Position numbers and translations under genes: made by a program. This document shows positions 12,507-23,801 of a stretch of DNA of 64,000 bases, piece by piece. Every line of letters begins with the position of its first letter. The stretch's first letter is position 1. The stretch lies in assembly GCA_013350335.1 (NCBI GenBank), contig CM023533.1:29556869-29620868 (forward strand), given 5' to 3'. Under the pieces are notes generated by a model. The model did no database searches and was not told where the DNA came from. It saw nothing but the letters and a program-made list of their open reading frames with translations. This DNA is from Chimonanthus salicifolius (taxonomy: Eukaryota; Streptophyta; Magnoliopsida; Laurales; Calycanthaceae).

Positions 12507-15500
12507 TGTAATGATCTAACCCTATATTTCAGGGTCCTACAGAGTTTTGTAGATCTTCGAGTCGCATTTAGTGCTTTGGTGGCATTGAAGGTGTTGTGGG
12601 CTCTGTGGTGGGGCCCAATTTGCCTGATTTTCGAGTTTGAGAACTCCAAGGATTTTTTTTAGTAATTTTATAATTATGTATGTTGTTAAAAAAAAAAGGG
12701 AAGAAATTGTTGAAAAATCACACGTTTTCTCACTCGATGTTCAAAATTCGAGATTTTTCGGGTTTTCGACTTTATTTTAATTCTTAATTTGTCTAGGAAC
12801 AAGTTTTGAAAAGCCTTGATTTTTATTTTCAAAAAAAAAAAGAAGTAAAAAGACTAAAATACCCACGAAACCCTAAACCCTACTGCCCCCTTAAAACCCA
12901 TGTTTTCACAACACTGTAGAGTTCCAGCTAATGTTCAACTGGGTTCGACCGCGGTCAAAGCCGATCAAGTATTAAAATAATATAAATATTATATATAATA
13001 TTAAGTAAGATATATTTTACCAATAACATTAATATAAATATTAAAAATAACATTCAAACTTTGAGTAATATACCAAAACGGTGAAATATATGAAATAGTA
13101 ATAGTAATAAACATTTATATTTCAAATATATACATTTTTTAAGGGAAAATTAAAAAAAAATTTATATATATATATATATATATATATCTGAACCGAGGTT
13201 CACGATTCATAGTCTTTGGGTAAAAACCGCAGGTCTGACAGGTTTTATGCGGTTTTGACCCAAGGGTGGTTTTTGGAGTGGACCGAACCGCAGATCCTGT
13301 GGTCACGGCTGAACCTCCGGTTCAATAGAGGTTCGGTCCGGTTCTGATAACACTGGTTCCAGCTACAGTGCCGCCGCACTTGTTCGGACCCCCCTCTCTT
13401 CTCTCTTCCGATCCCTCTCTCTCCCTTCTCTCACGCTTCTACCCCTCCACTGCTCCAGTCGATCCCAGCCTCAGCCCTTGCCGCCCAAACCTTCGCCTTC
13501 GGCTGCCGGATTCCTTGCACACACACCCATCCACCCCCCCCCCCCCCCCCCCTCCTCGCCTTTCTTCTAGGTACCCCTTCTTCCCTCTTTTCCCCTTTTC
13601 TCTCTAGGGTTTTCCCTTGATTTCCATCATTTTCCTCATTGGTTTTCCCTTGTTTTACTTGATTTTCCTCGTTCTTATGAATTTCTCCGATTTTCCTTGT
13701 TTCCTCTGATTTTTTCCTCCCCTTCTTCCCCTTCCTTCACTCGGCTTTGTAGTTGGGTCGACTCGGTCGAATCACTGAGCCAGATCAGTGGTGTGCCGAG
13801 TTGACTCAGTTCACCAGTTGGTCTGGAACTCGGGCCCAGACTCAGCCTAGCCCAGCCAGGCTGAGACTCGGATCTGGTCCAGTCTTCAGGCCTGACCCAA
13901 GTGCAGGCCCAAACCCATTCTCTTGTCCTATTCGGCCTAGGCCAACCTTGGGCCCAGTCCTTGATCTGGCCCAGCTAGTCTTGGACCCGGTCCAACCCAA
14001 TTCTGGCTTGCCCAGCTCTTCGGCCCGACTCGTTTTCAAGCACAACTCGATTTGGGCCCTTTCTAGGCCCGACTCGTTTTCAAGCCCGTTTTTAGACTCG
14101 GCCCAATTCCACCCGGTTTGGGCCCAGCCCAGTTTTAGGCCCATTTTTCATTCGGCTTCATTTTAATTTTTTTTTTTTCCTTATTCGTCTTTCTTTGTTT
14201 CAACAGATTGAACTCCCTTCAACCCATCAAGCCGCTTACTCGCTTCGGATTTTTGACTCACACACACTGAGGGGACTTATCACTGTTTTAACATGTATTC
14301 GCATTTACTTAACCTTTGACCCTGGACATGGAGTGACCTGAATGAGATCTTTCGTTTATTAATCCACTCGGTAAGGGAACCGTTGAAATGAATATGTGGC
14401 AAGGAATCCGTTCGGGTGCACTCATGTCAATTATATGCGATTAATGGAGGATTCTAATTGGATGAATGGTTATTGAACTTTGAAGCTTGCTGGTAACATG
14501 TTGTTTGTTTAATTGTTCTTTGGGAATGGATTTACGATGAGATTAAGACATGCACTGGATATTGGTCATGATGCTTGAAAATTGTTGATAATATGTTTTA
14601 TGTTCAATCATAACATGGATATGAATTTACGATAAGAATGAGATGTACGTTGGGTAATGAGCATGAGGTTTGAAAGCTTGTTGACAAAATGTTGTGTGTT
14701 TATTTACAACATGTGAACATAATTATGATGAGCATGGAGATATATGTTTAGATAATTTGTTATATGCCTTTTGTTACACACAATGTATGTGTTGTTAACC
14801 TTGATTAATCATATCAGAGCATGATTACATTGTTAGACATGACCAAGATATCATGTATATGCATGGGGGTAACTCGCAACGAACAGTGTGCCGTTGGGTG
14901 TTGAGATTGAGGAATTGTTTACATGTGTATATGTTTATGATGACGTGATGAGTTTAGTTGTTGGGAGGACTTCTCTGTTACGCTCCGGCGGTTGAGACCC
15001 CCATAGGAGATGCGGGTTTCCCCGTTGCGTTCCGGCGATTGAGGTGCATGCCCTTGAGATTGACTACCCCGTTATGCTCCGGCGGTTGTGACCCCCATAG
15101 GAGATGCGGGTTTCCCCGTTGCATTTCGACGGTTGTATATTGCATGGCCTCTTGTTTATATTGGTAGGGAGCCAGAGTTGTTAGAGGATCATTGTGAGTT
15201 ATGGAGGTGATGCCTCAGACTGATCAGTGGGACCATTGGTTAGTGGTACAGTGGATTACTTATGTACATATACATCTAATTTATTAAGATGTTGATTACA
15301 TTTCATACTTGTGATTTATAATTATGTTGCTGACAAGTGATATGCTTTATCCCTTCACTGGGCTGGTTAGTTCACCCCTTACCTTTCAAGTACCCCAAAC
15401 ACTGAGGGGCCAAGCAGGCCCCTTGAGCAGGTGCTTGTTCGGGTGACTGTATAACAATATTTGAACAATTTATGGTTGCTTGTTATGTTTCATAGTATTA

Positions 15501-15622
15501 TGGACTTATAGTTTCCGAGCGGGAGGTAGTTACCCCGCTTCCCAAAAAAAAAAAAAATCCTGATATCCGTCTTTTTTGTAATGTCTGTGTTATTTCGAAG
15601 ATAACATGGACGGGGCGTTACA
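12507..15622 (+). mobile_element. Solo LTR of a large Gypsy-type retrotransposon
   Basis: The segment starts TGTAATGATCTAACCC and ends GGGGCGTTACA, the TG...CA ends of an LTR. Flanks AATCC (12502-12506) and AATCT (15623-15627) match at 4 of 5 as target duplication. The block CCTTCACTGGGCTGGTTAG (15352-15370) recurs in the LTR at 59747-63179, so both belong to one superfamily. No gag-pol or second LTR is present. Open frames inside (Pro-rich at 13368, 13753-14166) are low-complexity, and there is a C run at about 13527-13552, a TA run at 13164-13187, and a tandem of CCGGCGGTTG-containing units at 14980-15140. Confidence 0.8.
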
Positions 15623-16126
15623 AATCTAATATATAACTCGCGGTTTTTAAAACTTTGATATTTTGGCCGATGAATGTGGTTTTAAAAAAAAAGTAGGAGA
15701 GAGAAATTTCTCTGCCGGATATCGGCCGATATCTGAGATTTAAATTCCTGGGTAAGAGAATAAAAGAAATCAAGTCAGAAATAATAAGAAAATTAGGGAA
15801 TTTCAGAAAAAAAAAATCAGATAGAGAGAATAAGAACAGAGTCAGGAAAAAAAAGAAATAATAAGAAAAAATTGAGCAAAAAGTAGACAAAAATCTCAAA
15901 TATTGAGATATATTGCAAGATTTGATTCTATAATACACACTCTAATATTTTATCTTAGCATTTGTATTTCATTTTAGAATTCATAATTTAGTAATCAATT
16001 CTAACATTCAGTATTTTATTTCAATATTTAATATTTTACTTTAACATTCAATATTTAAATCTAGTATTCAAAAGTTAAAACTGCTTGTAAAATATAACAT
16101 GAAATATAAATTTATAAATATGAAAA
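15623..16126 (+). repeat. Local repeat segment D, copy 1
   Basis: Aligns with about 20885-21715. Both contain GAGAATAAAAGAAATCAAGT, an AGAGAGAATAAGAACAGA stretch and TTTGATTCTATAATACACAC. A relic of the CGGCCGAT MITE family (about 15655-15735) lies inside. Similarity stops abruptly near 16126 at a GAAAAAT word that resumes at 18787. Confidence 0.6.
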
Positions 16127-18786
16127 ATTTAAATCTAGATCAAGTTGTGGAAAGGGCCTTGAGCCTAGCTAGATATTCCTCCTCGAGCTTGAAAGGTGCA
16201 TCATTTAGGTCCCATTGTATACAGACCGTGTGTGAGAATGCTGATGTGAGTTGGTCTGTTTGTAAAATCCATAGAGCAATCAATTCCTCTTCAACAAATA
16301 AATAAACAGCCCAACAAAAATTTCATGCTCTCACCTTTTGTGGCATCACACCAATCTCAATCTCCTCTCTTGAGATTGACAACAACTACTTACTTTTATT
16401 TACTATCCTACTTTAAAAAGAAGGAACTTGGGATGTTCATGAATGGCCATGAGCAGGGAATGTTGGATTCTACACAAAGAAGCAAATGCCCCATGCTCTG
16501 TTTCCAACCCAACCTTTATCTTTTCATCATGTCTACAAGGTTTTAAGGGAACCCTTTTTTTTTCTCTGTATTAAAGGGGAATAATATGAGATCCTGAGCC
16601 ACATGAAACTCTACACATAGGATAAATTGCAAGTGATCCCTGCCATTGAATGTTAAGATCCCTAAGTTTGAAATTGTCTAAGTAATGGTGAAGCCTTGGT
16701 CCACTTGGTGATCAGTACAATCTCACAAACATGCACTACATTCATGAAAATCGAACCACCAAAAGCTTTGGCTTATGATAGAGACATATTCTGTCTCTCT
16801 CTTTTACCTTTACGGCTTTAGCTGTGAATATCATTCATCAGATAAATAACATTAAAAAGATGAAACTACTAAAAAAAGAGAATGAAACATGAGGTGCACC
16901 ACTATCATATCCCAATTCTTGAGGAAAGAAAAATTGACCCCTCATACCGTTGCTCTTTCTTTCTTTTTCAATCTTACAGTGTATTGTTTTGTCTCTTATA
17001 TTTGTAATTTCATAATGATTATGGTGTGAGTACTTCCAGGTGGCACACTGAGCAAAGGTCTAAATCGTGGGATGGGCACTATCTTAGGCGGTGGGTTGGG
17101 CTGTTTAACAGCACTCGCAGCCCAAAAGGTCCCTGTCTTTGGCAGGGCTATTGCCATTAGCTTCTCAGTCTTCTCTTTGGTAAGCATGACTCTATCTAAA
17201 CACTCTTGTGGCCATGGGTTTGTGCAAGCAGGACCCATTTCTGAGTGGTAAAGGACTGTAGATATCATGGGCTCCACTTTGGATGGATGACACTCAAAAT
17301 TGGTGGGACAAGCAATAGCCTTTGATCTGTGGCTTACAAATATAAGATCATGGAAGGAGTATATTAGGTAGAAAATTTGGGTAATGGTCCCTTTCTGATC
17401 AGTGAATGGTGTGGATCATCTGGGACCCATGTTTACATTACAAACTCAAGGCCGAGAATCATATACAAACGTCTCAAGTTTGCAATACCATGATTTGTAA
17501 GGCCTGTTCACCTGATGGACCAGACCCATATAATTTGCATTTACAAATCATATGTTGTAAGTCATGGAAGTCCAATGAAATTTCTCTGAGGAAATGGGGC
17601 TAAAGAAATTGGTCTTGCATGGGTGAAACGATTCTCATGTTGCACAGAGTCGATCTGTCTCTGGTCTCCAAGTTTGACAAACTTGCACTCTGCATTCAAG
17701 GTGTGTTTCATTAAGCTGCAGTTACCATTCAAATTTGTGTCTCTTAAATCAGTTTATGTATTGAGTGCAAACAATACCATAATATGGGTTTCTTGATAAC
17801 ACATAATTTTCAATTTGATTGTAGAATGCATGGAGGAGTGCTTTAAACAGAGCGAGGAAAAGATGGAACCTCAAACAAAAAAAGAGTCTAAGGGCTACAA
17901 ATCTGTGCTGCACTCGAAATCGGGAGATGCAACTAGAGCTTCGAAAAGACCCAAAATAACATTTACACCATTTCATTAAATAAAGAAAAAAAGAAGTACC
18001 AAGAAGAAGAAGACAGATCTGGCATCCAACATGGTCTAATAATACCTTTTACATCAAATTCAAATTTTGTTTTAGGCTATGGTCATCTATGATTGATGAA
18101 ACCCAAACAATAAAAGCAAATAAATAAAATAAATTAAGTGAAAAAAGGGTTACCTGTGACGGATGGGTAGGGCGGGGACAAGTAGCAACACAGGCGGCAG
18201 CAAAGGGACGTAGGGGGACGGCGTTGGCTGGTGCAAATCCGAACAGAGAATAGAGGGCTGAGGGAGAGGATTGAGAGAAATGAGAGAAAAGGGAAGAGAT
18301 TGAGTGAGAGAAAGAAGTGAAATCCGAGCAGAGAGACGGCGAGAGAAGGGAGGAGAGGGAGAAAGCGATCGAGAACGACGGCGAGAGAAGGGAGGAGAGG
18401 GAGAAAGCGATCGAGAACGACGGCGAGAGAAGGGAAGAGATGGAGAGAGCAAACCAGAGTGAAGGGAAGAGACGATGGGTCGAAGGAGAAGGGAAGAGAC
18501 GATGGGGCGACGATGGGGCGAAGAAGGGAGAGACGATGGGAAGGAGAAGGGAAGGTAAAGAGTTAGGGTTTCTTTCCGTTATGATTTCGAAACGCCACTT
18601 ATCCCAAAATTTCGAAAACGCAAAGAATCGAGTAAACAGTAAAGAGTCCGACGGGCTCGCGGACCGTCAAAAAATAAATGGACAATCGAGTCCGAGTCCG
18701 CGGACCTTAGGATCCGGCCTGTTTACTTATTTGTCGGGCCGGGCCGGACGGTCCGCGGGCCAGATCCAGGTCCGTTTACACCCTTG
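16127..18786. mobile_element. Inserted block, right end hAT-like
   Basis: This 2.66 kb block interrupts a repeat unit that is continuous elsewhere (21690-21730). Its right end TTTACACCCTTG reads CAAGGGTGTAAA on the other strand, close to hAT termini. The left end shows no matching terminus, so part may be lost. It holds the GA-rich 42-bp tandem repeat (18334-18436) and GC-rich palindromic words such as GGTCCGCGG near 18750. A 93-codon minus-strand frame (17277-16996) has a Pro-rich tail, but I do not recognise it and do not call it a gene. Nature of the whole block is uncertain. Confidence 0.35.
18334..18436. repeat. 42-bp GA-rich tandem repeat
   Basis: Two full copies and one partial copy of a 42-bp unit beginning GACGGCGAGAGAAGGGAGGA. 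Because 42 is divisible by 3, the repeat translates as a 14-residue charged unit (DGERREEREKAIEN), which produces a long but probably meaningless open frame. Confidence 0.8.
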
Positions 18787-19640
18787 ATTGAAAATCATTA
18801 AATACTATCCTGTTGTTTCACCATTATAGTAAGTATGAAATGTGAAAATTAGTCGGGGAACTCAACGTAAAACATTCAATCTTCAATCCCCATGTGATGA
18901 CATCAATCCACACTCCATGTTGATTATATTAGAATATTTTTAGAAATGTTCAAATTGTTTAATTAATTAGTGATAGAACATGTTCTCCACATGGATTATG
19001 TTAATTGTTTTAAATTTATTCAAATCTCTTAAATTAATCTCTATTAATCTTCAAGAGAGATCCACGATTTGAGCCGGACCTAATTTATTTAAGACCAAGG
19101 TTGGATATAAAATTGACTTATATAGTTAGGCACAAGGGTAATAATCTCGGCCGATTAAAACCTTCATATTTCGGCCGATATGACCAATATTGGTGATTTT
19201 TGTCAAAAAAATAAGAGAGAAAAATTTCTCGGCCGATATCTCGACCGATACCAAGATTTTTGTGTGGAACTTGGGTATCTATAGGTTCAGACTTTTCTTT
19301 TCCCAAACTAAGGCTCAATTTGAATTTATTTATTCAAGCCCACAAAATATAATTATGAATTAAATATATTTAACATTTATAAATAATGTTTCTGAGAATA
19401 TATAAAAAATTATTCAAATAAGATTGGGTTTTGAGTTTGGGTGGAATTTTGAACTTTTATTACAACAGACTTGGCCCATCCACTTCTAATTCTGGGCATT
19501 TTGATTTAGGCCTAAAAAAGCCCATCCCAAACCCAGGTTACGTTAAGCCCAGGAGGCATTTCCATGCGATCAACAGTACAATGGGCCAATTTTGGGCTTA
19601 TTTCCCTCCTCCCCTCTCTTTTCTTCTTTCTCAAAAGCAA
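18787..19640 (+). repeat. Local repeat, copy A
   Basis: First of three diverged copies (A here, B 21690-23668, C 27626-30345). Shared landmarks are AGTATGAAATGTGAAAATTA, ATCCACACTCCATGTTGAT, GACCAAGGTTGGAT and CAAAATATAATTATGAATTA, then a GGGCTTGGCCCA-like block with GCCCAATTT words. Copy A carries its own MITE at 19133. No coding content was recognised. Confidence 0.7.
19133..19273. mobile_element. hAT-type CGGCCGAT MITE (copy 2, in repeat A)
   Basis: Repeats B and C are continuous here (GTTAGGCATGTATAGG in B), whereas A has about 140 extra bases with CTCGGCCGAT, TTTCGGCCGATATG and CTCGGCCGATATCTCG. The left end CAAGGGTAATAAT follows GTTAGGCA directly. The right end is decayed, so its coordinate is approximate and the target duplication is weak. 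Confidence 0.6.
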
Positions 19641-19654
19641 GAGGCTTTTATGAG

Positions 19655-19910
19655 CTATCAAATACTATATCATATTGGGGATATGGTATAGTATTTGTTA
19701 TTATCAATTTTAGTTTAATTTTTAAAAAAAATCTGTTTCAATATCTTTCAAGTTGAATTTCACATGAAGTATTTTTTTAAGAAAGTTTAAAAACGAGTTC
19801 TTCAATTACAAAAAGCATTTGTCCATTCCACACTTTTCCCTTTAAAAGTTGTCAATTTTAAGTTATTTTCATAATTTTTTTAATTTTTATCTAAGATAAT
19901 CCTAATTTTA
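19655..19910 (+). repeat. Local repeat segment E, copy 2
   Basis: Second copy of the segment at 12180-12506. It follows repeat A directly, giving the unit order D - A - E. Confidence 0.55.
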
Positions 19911-20884
19911 AGTTTTTGATCAAATAATTTAATGAAATAAAATTGTGTGTTTATGGAATTTAATAAAGAGCCCTTAATGAAATCCAGGTTTTCTAGGATA
20001 ATTTCAAGTTTAGGGTTTTTGTGAAAATGATTTAATAAAATGTAAGTTTCTAAGATAGTTCTCAATTTGAGATTTCTTAAGAAAAAAATATGAAAATGTT
20101 TATGAAATTAAATAAAACACCCCTTAATGCGATTGATATAGTTTTTAGGGTGCTTGTATAATTTTTCTAACATTTCAATATTTTAATGAAATTTACATTT
20201 TTATTAAAATTAATAAATTATAATAGAAGATATGTGTCACATTGAGATAGTAGAAAACATGAAATTCATATTATTAAGTGTTCTTCATAACGATTTTCAG
20301 TTTTCTAAAATTTTAGAGCTTATTCAAACTTTTAGAAAATACTTTATCCGAATAAAAATTTGACTCTCAAAGAGCTTAATACTGTCAAAAGAACTATTTT
20401 TTTCTACAAAAATATGCGTATAGTAAATTTCTATTTTCTTTTTTTTTTGAATTTACGTGTGGGAAACCGTAGGAAACCCAGCGTAAAATCCTCACGGGTG
20501 ATACCCACTGCCCTTAGAGTACACCAGAAATTTCCATTTTTATCTATTTTTTTATGTTTCTTTTATTTTCTAATTTAAAGAAATTAATAGAACAGAGAAG
20601 AGTATTAAATATTTATCATCAATATGCTTTCACAGTCCGTAATATATAAGTAGACGAATTTATAACCCCTGTCAAGTATGACTCCTACATTGTGTAGATT
20701 ATATTAAGAAAAAAAATAATTTACGACGGCATCTCTGAATGAGTGTTCCTAATAGTGAAATCATTTTCATAATAAATTAAAGTAAAAAAATTCAATATAT
20801 AAATTAAACTAATTAAATTACTTTCATACAAATTATATTATTTTTGAATAAAACAATGGAAAGAAAAACAGAGAAAGCTCAAAT
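19911..20884. other. AT-rich intergenic DNA with a SINE-like 3' fragment
   Basis: Repeated AATTTAATAAA and GATTTAATAAAAT words suggest short decayed duplications at 19920-20180. At 20450-20535 a segment containing GTGTGGGAAACCGTAGGAAA resembles a stretch near 52125-52250 and may be the end of an antisense SINE. No gene was seen. Confidence 0.35.
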
Positions 20885-21715
20885 TCAATTACAAATTTAG
20901 GCCCAATTTTTATATAGTGGCCAAAATGTTCAAAATTAGATATTTTGGCCAATATCAAAATCGGAAAATTTCAATCAGAATTTCAGTGCTGGCCAAAATT
21001 TGGGACTCACACGAGAGAGGCATTTAGAAAAATAAATAAACAAAAAAGAAAAATCAAAGGCTCCTTGTGAAAGAGAATTGATGAGATAGGACACTCATTA
21101 GGTCAAAAGTATAAACCTTTAAAACAGAAACCAAATATTGTTCGGAAAGAGAATAAAAGAAATCAAGTCACAAAATTAGAAAAAAAAATAATTCAGAGAG
21201 AGAATAAGAACAGAAACAGTAAAAAAAAACAAAGGTTTTCTAGTTGAAGGAGTGAGTGGAGCGAAAGAGGTAGAGAGAATACAGGACATTGGAGCAGATG
21301 AGAGACAGGTGCCCCGAATAGCTATATTAGATATGAAACTAATTTCACGGGCATGAGTAAGCATCTCAATTCATACCGACAGACATTTTATCTGTGAGGC
21401 CAAAGATTTGATTCTATAATACACACACTTTAATATTTTATCTTAGTATTTAGTATTTAAGTTTAAAATTCATAATTCAGTAATCAATTCTAAGATTCAA
21501 TAATTAAATCTAGTATTCAATTGTCACCTTTGACACAAAAATGTTAAATATCTAAATAAAATGTTGAATGCAAAGAGAAAATATTGAACACTGAAGTTGA
21601 CTATTGAATATAGAAATAAAATGTTAAATACTAAAATTAAAACTGCATATAAAGTATAATATGAAATACAAATACGAAAAATCATAAAATACTATCCTTC
21701 TGTTTCCCATTTTAA
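20885..21715 (+). repeat. Local repeat segment D, copy 2
   Basis: Second copy of 15623-16126, here running without a break into repeat B, which shows the ancestral join. Confidence 0.6.
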
Positions 21716-23668
21716 TAAGTATGAAATGTGAAAATTAGTTGGGGGTACTCCACGTGGATTATGCCTTTGAGTTAATTGTTTTAAACTTACCGGAATCTCT
21801 TAAATTAATCTCAATAAATCTGCAAGAGAGATCGACGATTACTGCTATAAAATACTCATTAAAAAAAAAAACTCTTCAAGCGAGATATCCGTGGAAATGG
21901 AGCAATTTTTAAAACAAAAATATCGGCCGATTTTTCTCCACGTCGAAAGATTTCGTGAAGAACTATCCAATACATTTCTATTATTAGATTATTTTATTTT
22001 ATTTTCAAAATCCTCTCACAATTTTTCAATAAAGATGTCCTTTTCAAATCCTCGATACAAGTCTTCGAGCCCAAGTTTTTTCATCTCCAAGTGAACGCCC
22101 AATCTCTTTCTTTTCAAAATATTGGGGCTGTTACTCTTCAGTGTTATCCCGAGTCAATTTCCATAGAATCCTTAATCTCAGAATATTTCTCTAATGATAA
22201 GTATTTTGTAGCCCCATAAAATTAGTTGGGGGACTCAATGTAGCACATTCCATCCTCAATCCCCATTTGATGACATCAATCCACACTCCATGTTGATAAT
22301 ATTAGAATATTGTTAGAAGCGTTCAAATTGTTTAATTAATTAGTGATTAAACGTGTTCTCCACGTGGATTATGTTGATTGTTTTAAATTTATCAAAATCT
22401 CTTAAATTAATCTCAAAAAATCTGCAAGTGAGATTTGGTACCCTAAAAAGTCTCCCTCTTATATCACATGTATAGAAGGATTTACACGAAAAACAGTTTG
22501 GTCAAGACCTAATTAATTTATTTATGTAAAACTGTAAATCCAAGGTTGGATTTTAAAATTAACTTGTATAGTTAGGCATGTATAGGTTCAAGTTTTTCTT
22601 TTCTCAAATTAAGGCTCAGTTTGAATTTATTTTTCCAAGCTCACAAAATATAATTATGAATTAATATATTTAACATTTGTAGATAATGCTTCTAAGAATA
22701 TATAAAATTTATTCAAAGAAGATTGGATTTTGAGTTTGGGTGGAATTTTGAACTTTTATTAGAATGGGCTTGGCCCACCCACTTTTAATTCTGGGCATTA
22801 TGTTTTAGGCGTAAAGAAGCCCACCCAAACCCAGTTTATGTTGAGCCCTGGGGTAAAAAATTCGGGTTTACTGAAATATCGGCGTCTCTGCTGATATCTC
22901 TCTCCCAATTTTTTTAAAAAAATCTCGGTGTGTATTAGCCGTTATCGGCGAGATCTTGACCGATATTCGTTAGTTCGACCGATACAATACATATCGATTG
23001 AAATTTGTACCCATGGCTAAGCCCAATTTTTTCAGGAGGCATTTTCATGTGATCAACCGCAGCCCTAGGCAAGAGTGAGAACTGAGAACAGCAAATAATA
23101 TGCATACAGGGAAACTAAAAAATTAATACTTGATCCAGATCGTGAGACAACCTTGAATCAAGTTTGGTGCAACTATCTTGAGGTGGATTGAAATTTTCGT
23201 AATTAATCCAAAATTAGAATTTAGATTCAAAATTTCGGAAGTCTGACCCAGTACATCCTTAATAACGTGAGTTTTATCTTATAATTAAAAAAAAATAACA
23301 TCTTGTTTTCTAATTCATTGAAATAAAAATAAATTATTAAATGAATATGTTTATTTATTATAATTATTTTAATGATGAGAATGTATCAAATAGATGCAAA
23401 TCCAAATCTAACAAAAGTAATAATAATTTTTAAAAATTCAGATTTATTATAAAATGAGTTTCACCAAAATGAATAGCACCGCAGACTTGCTTTAGTTCAT
23501 CCCTATTTTGAATTATTTATCTTATGATAATAAATTAGATGATTAAAAATATTAATGATCTTTTAATACATCACTGATTTGTAAAGTTGTTTATGTCAAT
23601 ATATCTCTCAGTTTTTTTTTTTTTTAATCTCTCTCACATTTTGACTTTCAAAAGAAAATTGCTATAAG
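21690..23668 (+). repeat. Local repeat, copy B
   Basis: Second copy of the repeat described at 18787. It contains a partial internal duplication (21718-21835 against 22219-22420), a MITE at 22848, and a tail with GATCCAGATCGTGAG (also near 29730) and TTGACTTTCAAA (also near 30316). It ends within about 10 bases of the point where CYP74 homology begins (about 23675). Confidence 0.7.
22848..23015. mobile_element. hAT-type CGGCCGAT MITE (copy 3, in repeat B)
   Basis: 168 bp from CTGGGGTAAAAAATTC to GAAATTTGTACCCATG. Flanks GTTGAGCC (22840-22847) and GCTAAGCC (23016-23023) match at 6 of 8. The equivalent point in repeat C (GTTGAGCCCAATTT, near 29029) is an empty site, which confirms both ends. 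Internal palindromes are decayed (GTTATCGGCGAG, CGACCGATAC). Confidence 0.75.
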
Positions 23669-23801
23669 TTGTCCGCTACTCGCATTCTCATTCTCCGCAT
23701 TTCCATCAAAACCTTGCGTAAAAGAAGACGACAGAGGGCTTCCAGCCTTGTTTTTATTACCATCAAAACCCTAGAGAGGAGAAGAAGAAGAGCAACCAAC
23801 C

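Noticed and set aside
13368..14166. Pro-rich and Ser/Pro-rich open frames of 79-137 codons
   Set aside because: They lie in the solo LTR 12507-15622, are low complexity, and a similar frame is open on the opposite strand.
16996..17277. 93-codon minus-strand frame with PNPPPKIVPIPRF segment
   Set aside because: It looks more protein-like than its neighbours, but I recognise no family and see no splice or promoter support.
18317..18787. 156-codon frame with a 14-residue charged repeat
   Set aside because: It is explained by the 42-bp GA-rich tandem repeat and runs into the end of the inserted block.
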